Shown piece by piece: positions 1 to 8,722 of a stretch of DNA of 64,000 nucleotides. Position 1 is the stretch's first letter. Each line of letters begins with the position of its first letter. The notes under the pieces were generated by a model, which saw only the letters and a list, made by a program, of their open reading frames with translations, had not been told where the DNA came from and did no database searches. The translations under genes and the position numbers were made by a program. Source of the stretch: JAAZPG01 sp012797375 (lineage in GTDB: Bacteria; Acidobacteriota; Aminicenantia; Aminicenantales; UBA4085); assembly GCA_937868205.1 (NCBI GenBank), contig CALMMC010000124.1, positions 46,229 to 110,228 of the forward strand, written 5' to 3'.

Positions 1-123
1 ATTGATCTTTCCGCCCGCGGCCTTTTCGCCGCCGGCGGCGGCCGCCTGTTGGGCCAAGGCCGGAACGACCAAGAGAGCGGCGATGATTCCCAAAACCGCC
101 CCTTTCATCCACAAGCTCTTCAT
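1..123 (-). CDS. Exported protein of unknown function, N-terminal fragment
   Basis: Only the first 41 codons are inside the window; the gene runs off the left edge. The start is the ATG at 123, preceded seven bases upstream by a strong ribosome site (AAAGGAGG). The visible protein begins with a classical Sec signal peptide: a short basic start, a hydrophobic core (residues 9-22) and an Ala-rich region ending in a probable ALA-Q cleavage site at about 24/25. The following residues are Ala/Gly rich. No family can be named from this part. In many genomes hslV follows xerC; that is not what is seen here. Confidence 0.75.
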   Translation of the reverse strand, partial: MKSLWMKGAVLGIIAALLVVPALAQQAAAAGGEKAAGGKIN

Positions 124-178
124 GTTGAGCCTCCTTTCGCCCTTTCTTTAGCGAGCGGCATGCCAAAACCGAAATTTT

Positions 179-207
179 ATTATCTCCATTTATTGCAATG
201 ACTTGAA
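179..207 (-). promoter_or_regulatory. Putative promoter of the exported protein gene
   Basis: On the minus strand a TTCAAG box (202-207) and a GATAAT box (179-184) are separated by 17 bases. The local DNA is much AT-richer than the surroundings. This would give a leader of about 50 bases before the ATG at 123. Confidence 0.45.
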
Positions 208-282
208 TCGAACCGCGGCTCCGCCCCCGGCAATTTTTGGAGACGGATGGCGATTCGGGCGTCAACGGCGGGAGACGGGACG

Positions 283-1167
283 TCAAGCCCGCGGATGGCT
301 CTTGCGGTAGACGGCGAGCAACTGGGGCAGGTCCAGATGGGTGTATTTCTGGGTCGTCCCCAGGCTTTCGTGGCCGAGCAGCTCCTGGATGACCCGAAGA
401 TCGGCCCCCCGGCCGAGGAGATGGGAAGCGAACGAATGCCGAAGGGAATGGGGGCTGATTTTTCTCCGGATGGCCGTTTTTCTGATATATTTGGCGACCA
501 GCCGCTCCACCGAACGGGACGTGATCCGTCCCCCCCGGTAATTCAGGAACAAGGCCGCTTGGTCGAGAGGTCCCTTCAAAAAGCCGGGCCTTGTTTCAAA
601 ATAAGCCGCCAGGCTGGAGGCCGCCGTCCGCCCGAACGGAACGATGCGCTCCTTTTTCCCCTTGCCCCGGACGCGGAGGAGGCGCTCCTCCAAGCCGACG
701 TCGGAGACGTCCAAGCCGGCCAGCTCGCCGACCCGGATGCCGGTGGCGTAAAACAACTCGAAAATGGCCCGGTCCCGCGGCCCCAGACGGTCGTTTCTAT
801 CCGGAAGATCCAGAAACCGCTCGATCTCCCCCTCCGAAAGAAAACCGGGGACGGGACTGTCGAGTTTCGGCCGGGTCACGACCACGGCCGGATTATCATC
901 GCAAATCCGTCGCTTGAGGCAATACTGGAAAAACGACCGGACGGCGGCCAGCTTGCGGGCGACGGACGTCTTGGAAAGGCGCCGGTCGTGAAGATCCGCC
1001 ATCCAGCCGCGCAAAATGATGTTATCGACCCGGGCCAGGCGGACTTTTCGGCGGTCAAGATAAGCGGCCATCTGGAGAAGATCGCGCCGGTAGGCGGCCA
1101 CGGTATGGGCCGAGGCGTTTCTTTCATACCGGAGGTACTCGAGGAACTCATCGATGTTTTTGCGCAT
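283..1167 (-). CDS. xerC: Tyrosine recombinase XerC/XerD family
   Basis: This 294-residue protein has the normal length of a chromosome-dimer-resolving Xer recombinase. The N-terminal SAM-like core-binding domain covers about residues 1-90 and the catalytic domain about 105-285. Visible catalytic residues are Arg in ATGIRVGEL (about 145), the HSLRH box (about 242), GHESLGTTQ and the nucleophilic Tyr in KYTHL (about 275). With topA and dprA immediately upstream on the same strand, the arrangement dprA-topA-xerC is the housekeeping one known from many bacteria, which argues against a phage integrase. XerC is chosen over XerD from this context only. Confidence 0.9.
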   Translation of the reverse strand: MRKNIDEFLEYLRYERNASAHTVAAYRRDLLQMAAYLDRRKVRLARVDNIILRGWMADLHDRRLSKTSVARKLAAVRSFFQYCLKRRICDDNPAVVVTRPKLDSPVPGFLSEGEIERFLDLPDRNDRLGPRDRAIFELFYATGIRVGELAGLDVSDVGLEERLLRVRGKGKKERIVPFGRTAASSLAAYFETRPGFLKGPLDQAALFLNYRGGRITSRSVERLVAKYIRKTAIRRKISPHSLRHSFASHLLGRGADLRVIQELLGHESLGTTQKYTHLDLPQLLAVYRKSHPRA

Positions 1168-1199
1168 GCGTCCGGATCCGGCGCCGCCGGCCCTGTTTC

Positions 1200-1228
1200 A
1201 TTTTAACGAAATCCGTCCGCATATCCAA
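1200..1228 (-). promoter_or_regulatory. Putative promoter of xerC
   Basis: Minus-strand TTGGAT (1223-1228) and TAAAAT (1200-1205) boxes are separated by exactly 17 bases, lying in the 165-base gap between topA and xerC, about 33 bases before the xerC ATG. xerC therefore probably has its own promoter besides readthrough from topA. Confidence 0.5.
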
Positions 1229-1332
1229 AAAAAGGGCGGATCGATATTTCCGGTTTATTCTTCCCAGACTCCTCGGGCGTTCTCCCTCAAGGCGGAGAAG
1301 CTGCGCCACGGCCGCGATTTTGGGAATTGATC

Positions 1333-3666
1333 TTAGACCCCGCCGGCTTCCGGCCCCGGTTTGTCCGGAGCACCCCCCCCGTCTTCCCTCGAGTCGCCGT
1401 CTTTCCCGGCCGGCTCGGGTTCTTCCCCCGCCGGACGAGGCGGGACGGCCGGAGGAGACGCCGGCTCGCGCCAGCCGCAGTTCTCGTCGACACAGTGCTT
1501 GTACGTCCCGTCCTTCTTGGTCGTTTTCCGGAGGACGAACGGCCGGCCGCATTTCGGACAGGATTCCGGAAGCGGCTCGTCCCAGGTGGCGAACCGGCAC
1601 TTCGGGAAGGAGCTGCAGCCGTAAAAGAATTTCTCCCGTTTCGTCTTTCTTTTCAAAAGCGTCCCGCCGCACCCTTGGGGACAGGCGATCCCCGTATCGA
1701 CCTTTTCCTTCCCCTTGATGAACCGGCATTTCGGATAGTTCGAGCAGGCCACGAACATCCCGTAGCGGCCGACCCGCTGGACCAGGTTCGCCCCGCACGT
1801 CGGGCATTTTTCCTCGAGGGGAACGGGCTCGCTTTTTTTATAAAGATCATCCGAGTAATCGCATTCGGGATATCCCGAGCAGGACTTGAACCGTCCGAAC
1901 TTGCCGCCCTTGTTGACCAGCGGCTTCCCGCATTTCGGGCACTTTTCGTCCAGGGGGATTCCTGTCCCGGCGACGCTTTCGACTTTGCCCGCGGCCGCGA
2001 GATCATTTTGGAGCCGGCCGTAGAAATCCCGCATCGCCCCGACCCAGTCCAGCGTCCCCTCGCTCACTTCATCCAGCTCCCCTTCCATCCGGGCCGTGAA
2101 TTTGTACTCCATCAGGTCGGGGAAATGCTTGACCAGGAAATCGGTGACGAACATGCCGAGATCGGTCGGAACGAACTTGTTCTCCTCCTTGACGACATAC
2201 ACGCGGTTCTGCAGGGTGACGATGATCGGGGCGTACGTCGAGGGCCGGCCGATTCCCTTGGCTTCAAGTTCCTTGACGAGCGTTCCCTCGGTATAACGGG
2301 CCGGAGGCTGGGTGAAGCTCTGTTTCGGCTCAAGCTCGGCCAGGGTCAGCGTTTCGTCTTTCTTGACCGGCGGGAGGGCATCTTCCTCGTCCTCCTCTTT
2401 TTTGGGATAAAGCTCCCACCAGCCCTTAAACTTGATCACGCCGCCCTTAACCGTAAACAGGAACCGCTCGCCGGCGGCGATGGTCAGGGCCGTCTCTTCG
2501 AGAACCGCCGCGCTCATCTGGGAGGCGAAGAACCGGTTCCAAATCAGCTGGTAGAGGCTGAATTCCTCTTTTTTCAAATAGGGCCGGACCGCCTCCGGCG
2601 TCAGTTCGGGCGAAGTCGGCCGGATGGCCTCGTGAGCGTCCTGGGCCTTGCCTTTGTTGGCGTGAACCCGCGGATGAGAGGGAACGTGAGCCGCCGAAAA
2701 GGACTGGACGATGGCCGCCCGGGCCCACGCCTGGGCCTCGGCCGAAATCCGGACTGAATCAGTGCGCATGTAGGTGATGAGGCCCATCGGCCCCCGTTCA
2801 CCCAGCGGAAGCCCCTCGTAGAGCTTCTGGGCGACGGACATCGTCTTCTTGACGGGGAAGCGGAGAAGCCGGAAAGCTTCCTGCTGAAGAGTGCTGGTGA
2901 TATAGGGCGGCGGCGGATTCCTCTTCTTTTCGGTGACGGCGACGTCTCGGACGACATAGCGGGCGCCTTTCAGCGCATCGACGATCGCCTGAGCCGAGGC
3001 GCCGTCGGGGATTTTGGCTTTCTTTCCGTCGATTTTGGACAACGCCGCCTTGAACCGGGGGGGGAGCGAGGCCTCCAGGTAGGCGAAGATCGTCCAGAAT
3101 TCCTCTTTTCGGAAAGCCCGGATCTCGCGCTCCCTCTCGACGACGAGGCGAAGGGCGATGCTCTGGACGCGCCCGGCGCTTAAGCCCCGGCCGATCTTTT
3201 TCCAAAGCAGCGGGCTGATCTTGTAGCCGACAAGCCGGTCGAGAACGCGGCGGGCCTGCTGGGCTTCGAACATATGAACATTTAATTCGCCCATGTGCCG
3301 GACGGCGTCCTCCACCGCCTGCTTCGTGATTTCCTGGAGCCGGACGCGGAACACCGGCTTCTTCCCGTCATCGAAAATCGCTTTTAGATGCCAGCAGATC
3401 GCTTCTCCCTCGCGATCCGGATCGGCCGCCAGGATGATCGATGAGGCCGTCCGGGCCGCCGCCCGAAGCTCGCCGACGACCTTCTCGCGCTCGGGAATGA
3501 TGATGTATTGGGGTTCGAAATCCTTGTCGACGTCCACGCCGAGCTTGCTTTTCGGAAGATCCCGGACGTGCCCCATCGAGGCCATCACCCGATAGCCCGA
3601 ACCCAGGTATTTATTGATCGTCTTGGCCTTGGCCGGCGACTCGACGATCAAGAGGGCCTTGTCCAT
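1333..3666 (-). CDS. topA: DNA topoisomerase I
   Basis: Type IA topoisomerase that relaxes negative supercoils. The Toprim domain lies at the N-terminus (VESPAKAKTI near residue 10, then DPDREGEAI), and the active-site Tyr sits in GLITYMRTDS at about residue 298. The C-terminus has four Cys-rich zinc-ribbon units (CPKCG, CPTCG, CPQGCGG, CPKCG starts) between about residues 580 and 740, followed by a low-complexity Pro/Glu/Gly tail. The ATG at 3666 is preferred because it shares one base with the dprA stop codon and is preceded by GAGGAG; a GTG one codon upstream (3669) is possible. About 777 residues, a usual length. Confidence 0.97.
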   Translation of the reverse strand: MDKALLIVESPAKAKTINKYLGSGYRVMASMGHVRDLPKSKLGVDVDKDFEPQYIIIPEREKVVGELRAAARTASSIILAADPDREGEAICWHLKAIFDDGKKPVFRVRLQEITKQAVEDAVRHMGELNVHMFEAQQARRVLDRLVGYKISPLLWKKIGRGLSAGRVQSIALRLVVEREREIRAFRKEEFWTIFAYLEASLPPRFKAALSKIDGKKAKIPDGASAQAIVDALKGARYVVRDVAVTEKKRNPPPPYITSTLQQEAFRLLRFPVKKTMSVAQKLYEGLPLGERGPMGLITYMRTDSVRISAEAQAWARAAIVQSFSAAHVPSHPRVHANKGKAQDAHEAIRPTSPELTPEAVRPYLKKEEFSLYQLIWNRFFASQMSAAVLEETALTIAAGERFLFTVKGGVIKFKGWWELYPKKEEDEEDALPPVKKDETLTLAELEPKQSFTQPPARYTEGTLVKELEAKGIGRPSTYAPIIVTLQNRVYVVKEENKFVPTDLGMFVTDFLVKHFPDLMEYKFTARMEGELDEVSEGTLDWVGAMRDFYGRLQNDLAAAGKVESVAGTGIPLDEKCPKCGKPLVNKGGKFGRFKSCSGYPECDYSDDLYKKSEPVPLEEKCPTCGANLVQRVGRYGMFVACSNYPKCRFIKGKEKVDTGIACPQGCGGTLLKRKTKREKFFYGCSSFPKCRFATWDEPLPESCPKCGRPFVLRKTTKKDGTYKHCVDENCGWREPASPPAVPPRPAGEEPEPAGKDGDSREDGGGAPDKPGPEAGGV

Positions 3667-4796
3667 CACAGTCTCCTCAAATAGCGCTTCCCGGGGAGCT
3701 GGGCGGCGACGCCCTTGATCTCCAAGGAAAGCAATATGGTCAGGAGCTCCGAAATCGAGAGCTCCGTCCGTTCCAGCAATTCATCCACGTGAACCGGGGA
3801 CTCGGGCGAAAGAAGCCTCCGGACGGCCGCTTCCCCGCTGGAAAGCAGCGGCAGAGGCTCCCGTGGTTCGTCCTCTTCCCGGCTCAGCAACGCCTCCCGG
3901 ACCGGGGCCGGCAGCTCTTCGGCCACATCCTTCCAGGTCTCGACTAGCTTCGCCCCGGCCTTGATCAGGCCGTTCGTTCCGCGGCTGACCTCGGAAGTGA
4001 TGTTGCCCGGCACGGCCATAACCTCCCGGCCCTGCTCGAGGGCGAAACCGGCCGAAATCAACGAACCGCTCTTTTCCGCCGCCTCGACCACGATCAGGGC
4101 CCTGGAAAGCCCGCTGATGATCCGGTTGCGCCGGGGGAAATTCGCCGCCAGCGGGTCCGTTCCCAGAGGAAACTCGGATATCACAGCCCCCTCCTCGGTG
4201 ATCCGCTCGAACAACCGGCGGTTGGCCCGCGGATAAGGCACGTCGAGACCGGATCCCAGAACGGCCACGGTTTGTCCTCCGTCCAGGGCGCCCTGGTGTC
4301 CGGCGGCGTCGATGCCGACCGCCAAGCCGCTGACCACCACGATCCCCCGTCCGGACAGGTCGCGGGCCAAACGTTCGGCCACGTTCCGTCCGTACGGCGT
4401 CGGCCGCCGCGAACCGACCAGGGCGACCGCCGGCCTCTCGAGGATGTCGGTCCGTCCCGCGCAATACAGGACGGCCGGCGGATCGAATATCTCTCTAAGA
4501 AAGGAGGGATATTCGGCGTCCCCGAGAGTCAGGAGAGAATATCCTTTCTCCTTGGACCTGTCAAATTCCTTTTCGGCCCGGTCCAGGAGCCCGGGCGCGC
4601 CGAGCCGGGCCGCGATCTGCGGCCTGAAACCGATGGCCGACCACTCCTCCGAGGAGAGAGCGAACGCTCCGGCCGGGTCGGGAAACAGGGTCAGGATTTT
4701 TTTCACGGCCGCCAACCGGTCCCAAAGAGCCAGGTTGAGGGCCAAGAAAGCGATTTTCTCCGGAGAACGGCGTCCTTTGAAGAGCGGCATCACCAT
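3666..4796 (-). CDS. dprA: DNA processing protein DprA (Smf)
   Basis: DprA loads RecA on incoming single-stranded DNA during natural transformation. The Rossmann-like DprA/SLOG domain spans about residues 60-290, with the family signatures ALVGSRRPTPYG, VVSGLAVGIDAAGH, VLGSGLDVPYP, FPRRNRIISGLS and AGFALEQGREV. A C-terminal winged-helix region (about 305-375) follows. The first ATG (4796) is used; TTG at 4799 and a second ATG at 4790 are alternatives, and none has a clear ribosome site. Its stop overlaps the topA start, so the two are translationally coupled. Confidence 0.95.
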   Translation of the reverse strand: MVMPLFKGRRSPEKIAFLALNLALWDRLAAVKKILTLFPDPAGAFALSSEEWSAIGFRPQIAARLGAPGLLDRAEKEFDRSKEKGYSLLTLGDAEYPSFLREIFDPPAVLYCAGRTDILERPAVALVGSRRPTPYGRNVAERLARDLSGRGIVVVSGLAVGIDAAGHQGALDGGQTVAVLGSGLDVPYPRANRRLFERITEEGAVISEFPLGTDPLAANFPRRNRIISGLSRALIVVEAAEKSGSLISAGFALEQGREVMAVPGNITSEVSRGTNGLIKAGAKLVETWKDVAEELPAPVREALLSREEDEPREPLPLLSSGEAAVRRLLSPESPVHVDELLERTELSISELLTILLSLEIKGVAAQLPGKRYLRRL

Positions 4797-4860
4797 CAAA
4801 GGACGGCCCGGAACCGGATTTTTCTCAGGGCCCGGGAACCGCCTCGGAGTCCGACGCGGG

Positions 4861-5631
4861 CTACTTAATGATGGTTTTGTATTTTTCGAAAATCTGCTTC
4901 AGCTGAAGCTTGGTCACGACGTATCCGCTGAGAGTCATCGAAATCGTCGACCGGAGGGGGTCGTTGGTCTTAAAAAGAATGAATTCACGGACGAATCCCG
5001 CCCGGCCCGCCAGCGGGAAACGGACGGTGATCTCCGCTTCTTTTCCAGCCGCGACCTTGATGGGAAAGGCGGCCGGCTTTCCCTTGGCGAAAAAGGCGGC
5101 TCCCGGCAGGGCGCATTCAAACGAGAGCTCCAGCTCGCCGCGGTTCTTGACGACGACGGGAGTCTCCAGGGATTCCCCTTCAACGATCAGCCCGGCGTCA
5201 TAAGTATACTGGCTCAAGTCGATCTTCGGCTGAGGGGGGACATCCACGGCCGCTTGGACTTTAAGCTGGATCCGGCGGGCGTTCGGGTCGTTGGACTCCA
5301 CATAGATATATTTGACGACTTCGCCGCTGTAGCCGGCGGATTTGAACGTGACCTGAAGCTTCCCCGCTTTGCCGGGATTTACTTTTTTGTCCGAGACCAA
5401 GACCGCGGTGCAGCCGCAGGAGGACTCGACGTTGCCGATCTGGAGCACGTCGTCGCCCTCGTTCGTGAAAACGAAATCAACCGAGACGTCCTGACCTTGC
5501 TTGATCTTGCCGAAATCCCACGATTCCGTCTTGAACACGATTTTCGGCTTCACGGCCGCGGCCGCTCCGGCGGCCAGAACGGCCGCGAGGCAAAGGGCGA
5601 CGGCCGTTTTAAGCGAACGGTTTCTGCTCAT
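4861..5631 (-). CDS. Exported DUF1573 domain protein
   Basis: The protein (256 residues) starts at the ATG at 5631, which has GGGAGG seven bases upstream and opens a signal peptide (basic SRNRSLK, then an Ala/Leu core to about residue 24). An upstream in-frame extension to 5703 lacks a ribosome site and would hide the signal peptide. Residues about 35-120 match DUF1573, an Ig-like fold with the SSCGC motif, and a second related Ig-like repeat covers about 135-250. The domain is frequent in periplasmic proteins of Bacteroidetes and related phyla; its function is not known. It may be transcribed into dprA, 64 bases downstream. Confidence 0.85.
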   Translation of the reverse strand: MSRNRSLKTAVALCLAAVLAAGAAAAVKPKIVFKTESWDFGKIKQGQDVSVDFVFTNEGDDVLQIGNVESSCGCTAVLVSDKKVNPGKAGKLQVTFKSAGYSGEVVKYIYVESNDPNARRIQLKVQAAVDVPPQPKIDLSQYTYDAGLIVEGESLETPVVVKNRGELELSFECALPGAAFFAKGKPAAFPIKVAAGKEAEITVRFPLAGRAGFVREFILFKTNDPLRSTISMTLSGYVVTKLQLKQIFEKYKTIIK

Positions 5632-5756
5632 GGGAACCTCCCTGACGACCAAAATGTACATCATTTCAACCCCCCTCTTCAAGGAGGCAAGCGAACGCCT
5701 CACGAAGTCCCTCCAGGGAAGGGAGGGGATGAATGAGGCGTCCCTTCATCGGGAGG

Positions 5757-5778
5757 TTGCCGCGGAACGCCGCGGCAA
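5757..5778. repeat. Perfect 9-bp inverted repeat at the start of the DUF1573 leader
   Basis: TTGCCGCGG and CCGCGGCAA are separated by a four-base loop (AACG). On the minus strand the hairpin would form directly at the predicted 5' end of the DUF1573 transcript. Two smaller inverted pairs (GATGAA/TTCATC and CCCTCC/GGAGGG) follow in the same leader. An operator or an RNA structure are both possible. Confidence 0.5.
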
Positions 5779-5785
5779 GTAAGAT
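5757..5785 (+). promoter_or_regulatory. Putative promoter of the exported barrel protein at 5837
   Basis: TTGCCG (5757-5762) and TAAGAT (5780-5785) are separated by 17 bases. It overlaps the inverted repeat and lies back to back with the promoter for the minus-strand DUF1573 gene. Confidence 0.35.
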
Positions 5786-5809
5786 AGGCGTCCTCATGGC
5801 TGCCGCCAA
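5781..5809 (-). promoter_or_regulatory. Putative promoter of the DUF1573 gene
   Basis: Minus-strand TTGGCG (5804-5809) and TATCTT (5781-5786) boxes have a 17-base spacer. The transcript would start near 5774 and carry a leader of about 140 bases. Confidence 0.4.
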
Positions 5810-5836
5810 CCCTTTGAGGTTCGAACGGATGACAAA

Positions 5837-6733
5837 ATGAAACGGTCTCTCTTTCCAGGCGTTGTTCTGGCCCTGGCGGTCCTGGCCGCCGGCCCGGCGG
5901 CCTCCCTCGGCCGGGAATCCGCCCCGTCCACGGCCGGCGATGCTCCCCCCCGTCTCTGGGAACGGGTGGAAATCGTTGTTTTCGGCGGACTCGGCCTCCC
6001 GGCGGCGGAGGGAATGTCGCTCCATCGGGCCGAGACCGCCTCTCCGGCGGCTTCCCCGACGGTTGAGAACCGAATCCGGACATCCTCCGCCCCGGCCGTG
6101 TTCACCGGCGCGGCCGCGACCTTTTTCTTGAAAAACGGATTCGGGATCCAAGCGGGCTTCGGCTACCTCAAAGCCGGATTGGAAAGCGTCGGCCGGTTCT
6201 CCTGGAATCCGCCCGGATCGACGCCGGCCTCGACCGCCGTCGACGGAGGGGGCGAAGGCGAGATCACGTCCGTCCCCTTTTTCATCGGGGTTTTCAAGAG
6301 CTTCGAATTCCGCTTCGCCGGAAAAGCTCTTCGGGCGCACGTCGCCGCCGGTCCGGCTCTTTTTTTCCATTCGATCCTGACCTCGAGCCAGGCGGGCGCG
6401 GTGGCGATCCGGGACGGCCTGACGGACGCGATCCTCGTCCCCGTCCGCGTGGAGGACACCACCTGGATCTCCCCCGGCGCGACGGCCGGGGCCGGACTCG
6501 ATCTTCCGCTCTCTCCGGCCCTTTCCCTCGCCGTCGAGGGACGTTACGGCTTCGCTCCGCGGAAAGAATTTTCCTGGATTTGGACGCCGGGCGTCTATGA
6601 CGGGATTTTTCACCGGGTGGCCGCTTTCAACTTCGACGAGGCGGCCGCGGCCCGGGAAGCCGGGCGGACGACACCCTTGTCCGTCGACCCGTCGTTTTTT
6701 CAGATCGCCATCGGATTGAAGCTGATTTTTTAA
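5837..6733 (+). CDS. Exported protein, probable outer-membrane beta-barrel
   Basis: This 298-residue protein opens with a clear signal peptide (MKRSLFPG, then a long Ala/Val/Leu core, cleavage near residue 24). The rest alternates short polar/hydrophobic strands typical of small outer-membrane barrels: AATFFLKNGFGIQAGFGYLK, HVAAGPALFF, AGAGLDLPL and a terminal FFQIAIGLKLIF that ends on Phe, the usual last residue of proteins handled by the Bam machinery. No family name can be given. It resembles in style the C-terminal half of the next gene, suggesting related roles. Confidence 0.65.
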   Translation: MKRSLFPGVVLALAVLAAGPAASLGRESAPSTAGDAPPRLWERVEIVVFGGLGLPAAEGMSLHRAETASPAASPTVENRIRTSSAPAVFTGAAATFFLKNGFGIQAGFGYLKAGLESVGRFSWNPPGSTPASTAVDGGGEGEITSVPFFIGVFKSFEFRFAGKALRAHVAAGPALFFHSILTSSQAGAVAIRDGLTDAILVPVRVEDTTWISPGATAGAGLDLPLSPALSLAVEGRYGFAPRKEFSWIWTPGVYDGIFHRVAAFNFDEAAAAREAGRTTPLSVDPSFFQIAIGLKLIF

Positions 6734-6757
6734 GCCGCCGCCCGGCCGCAAACGTGC

Positions 6758-6763
6758 TATACT
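6758..6763 (+). promoter_or_regulatory. Putative extended -10 promoter of the SH3/barrel gene
   Basis: TATACT is preceded by TGC (an extended -10 element), 25 bases after the previous stop codon; no good -35 box is seen. The predicted start is about 20 bases before the GGAGG ribosome site. Confidence 0.35.
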
Positions 6764-6791
6764 GAAGGCGAATCCGGATCGGAGGTTGGAA

Positions 6792-8036
6792 ATGGAATAT
6801 CGCGCGACCCGCATCCTCCCGATCGCTTTCCTGGGATTCATCCTCGCCGCGGCAGCCGCCTTCGGCTCGCCTGTCATCAAGCTCAAAGTCACGGCCGAAA
6901 TCGCCAACGTCCGGGTCAAGCCGTTTATCGGCAGCAACATCGTCCGCCAGTTCCCCGAAGGCACGGTTCTCGAGGCCGCGCGCAAGGAAGGGGAATGGTT
7001 CCTGGTCAAGATGGAGCCCGACGAGACCGGCACGATCTCCGGTTATGTTCACGAAAGCCTGGTTTTGGCTCTCGAGGACATTCCCATCACCGAGCCCGTT
7101 CCCGCTCCGGTCGTCGAGATCCCTCCGGTCGAGGAAGTCGAAAAGGAAGAGCCGCCGCCGGCCAAGGCCGTCCCCCGGCCGAAAGCGACCCAACCCGCCC
7201 CGGTCGAGCCCCCGCCGTCCGTCTACGAGGCGACCCGGGAAATCATGGTCGCGGCGGCCGCCGAAAGTCCCGTTTCACTCTTCCTTTGGGGCGGCGGCGG
7301 AATAACGGCCGTCGGGGATTTGAACGACGGCATCCAAGGCCTGGCAGATTTCTATGCCGACCAGATCCATCGGCCGGCCGGCGGAGAGACCGCCCCCCTC
7401 CGGACCGGGCTGCAATACGGCGGCGAAATCGGATTCAAGCTTCTCCCGCGGCTGCGTCTCTCGGTGGGCGCCGAATTTCTCCGGGCATCCAAGAAAAACG
7501 TCCTGGCCTTTGCCGGCGATTCCGAAATCCCGTCCGATCTGACGGTCAAGCCCTCGTTTTCCGCAATTCCCGTACATCTTACGCTCGCTTATTATCCCCT
7601 GGACTTCCTCTATCTCAAGGCCGGAGCCGGCTATTTCTTCACCCGGGCGGAATACCGTTATGTCTTCACTCATGGAGACATCCTGCGGGATTGGGAAGGG
7701 GAGGCGACCGCTTCGGGAGCCGGCTTCCTGGCGGGAATCGGCCTCGATTTATCCTTAGGCCGCTATTTCTGTCTCACGGCCGAAGCGAGCGGGCGGTACG
7801 CGAAAATTTCCGGATTCTCGGGAACCAACGCCTACCGCGACGAGATTTCAACCGAACCGTATCTTGAGACGGGCACCCTCTACGCTTTTGACGTTCGAAC
7901 CACGAGCCGGACCGCGTATCCCCTGGTCTTCATCCGGAACGGGAAACCGTTCGAAAGCGGCGTGGAGAACGCCCGGGAAGCGCGGCTCGATCTGACCGGG
8001 CTCTCCGTCCGGATCGGGTTGAAATACCGATTCTAA
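6792..8036 (+). CDS. Exported SH3-like domain plus beta-barrel protein
   Basis: The ATG at 6792 follows GGAGG by six bases and opens a signal peptide (to about residue 25, AAAAFGSP). Residues about 28-92 form a bacterial SH3 (SH3b) module: ITLKV-type start, AEIANVRVKPFIGSN, FPEGTVLEA, EWFLVKM. A Pro/Glu/Val-rich linker (about 95-145) leads to a C-terminal domain of about 265 residues with barrel-like strands (YGGEIGFKLLPRLRLSVGAE, YLKAGAGYFF) and a final RIGLKYRF. The likely design is a periplasmic SH3b domain, perhaps touching peptidoglycan, tethered to an outer-membrane barrel. Its stop overlaps the convergent methyltransferase stop by four bases. Confidence 0.7.
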   Translation: MEYRATRILPIAFLGFILAAAAAFGSPVIKLKVTAEIANVRVKPFIGSNIVRQFPEGTVLEAARKEGEWFLVKMEPDETGTISGYVHESLVLALEDIPITEPVPAPVVEIPPVEEVEKEEPPPAKAVPRPKATQPAPVEPPPSVYEATREIMVAAAAESPVSLFLWGGGGITAVGDLNDGIQGLADFYADQIHRPAGGETAPLRTGLQYGGEIGFKLLPRLRLSVGAEFLRASKKNVLAFAGDSEIPSDLTVKPSFSAIPVHLTLAYYPLDFLYLKAGAGYFFTRAEYRYVFTHGDILRDWEGEATASGAGFLAGIGLDLSLGRYFCLTAEASGRYAKISGFSGTNAYRDEISTEPYLETGTLYAFDVRTTSRTAYPLVFIRNGKPFESGVENAREARLDLTGLSVRIGLKYRF

Positions 8037-8722
8037 TCCGCCGGCCGCTTTTTCAACAAGGCCAGATGGTAGGCGTGGATTCCGCCGAACAGCGGAAGGA
8101 CGCGGACGACGGAGAATCCCGCCTCGCCGGCGGCTTTTTCAAACACCCCGGGCTCGACCATCTTGATGTTCGTCCGGCTCTTGCCGAAGGCCCGGCGGAG
8201 ACGCCGCTGAACCTCGTGCAGGCCGTTGGCCCGGTAGAACGAAACGAGAGCATACGCCGAGGAGACCCGGGAAAACTCTCCCAGAATCGCCTCCCGGCTC
8301 TCGGGGGAGTGGATATGGTGGAACAAGCGGATGGAAAAAACGAGATCGAAGGCTCCGGCCCGGAACGGCAGCCGGCGCGCGTCGGCCGCGAGCACCGGAA
8401 TCCCGCGTCCGGCCCCTCCCTCCTCCGGCGCCCCCCCGGCCGTGTTTTCCGCCGCCCGGCGGGCCATCTCGAGCGAGAGGTCCGCGCCGACGACCTCAAG
8501 CCCCCGGTCCCGGAGCATCGCCGTGAACCGGCCGTAACCGCAGGGCATGTCGAGAACCCGCCTCATTCCGTCGCGGCCGGCGGCGTCTTTCGCGGCCTCG
8601 GCAAGCATCTTCCGGATGATCTTCGTCTCCCGGGCATGGACGATCCTCTGGTCGAGTCCTCGATAGCGGCGCTTTTCATACTCCCGCACGCCACCCCCGG
8701 TGAATCTACTTGAAGATGACAT
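8033..8722 (-). CDS. Class I SAM-dependent methyltransferase
   Basis: The protein (about 229 residues) has a classic methyltransferase core: VLDMPCGYGRFTAML as motif I (about residue 60), ADLSLEMARRAA as motif II, LAADARRLPFRAGAFDLVFS with acidic loop, and a FHHIH post-motif. The start at 8722 has GGGAG nine bases upstream and overlaps the previous gene by 17 bases; a later GTG before REYEKRRY is possible. It ends the glycan operon that starts at 12017, so a small-molecule or glycan methyl acceptor is likely, but the substrate cannot be read from sequence. Confidence 0.8.
   Translation of the reverse strand: MSSSSRFTGGGVREYEKRRYRGLDQRIVHARETKIIRKMLAEAAKDAAGRDGMRRVLDMPCGYGRFTAMLRDRGLEVVGADLSLEMARRAAENTAGGAPEEGGAGRGIPVLAADARRLPFRAGAFDLVFSIRLFHHIHSPESREAILGEFSRVSSAYALVSFYRANGLHEVQRRLRRAFGKSRTNIKMVEPGVFEKAAGEAGFSVVRVLPLFGGIHAYHLALLKKRPAD

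Noticed and set aside
283..1167. Tyrosine recombinase as mark of an integrated phage or island
   Set aside because: The topA and dprA neighbours and the full XerC-like length show a housekeeping recombinase; no att-like repeats or phage genes are nearby.
1327..2757. Plus-strand open frame of 476 codons opposite topA
   Set aside because: Antisense shadow; topA has all family motifs in the other strand.
5810..5835. GGTTCGAAC, resembling a tRNA T-loop
   Set aside because: No acceptor stem, D-arm or anticodon arm can be formed around it.
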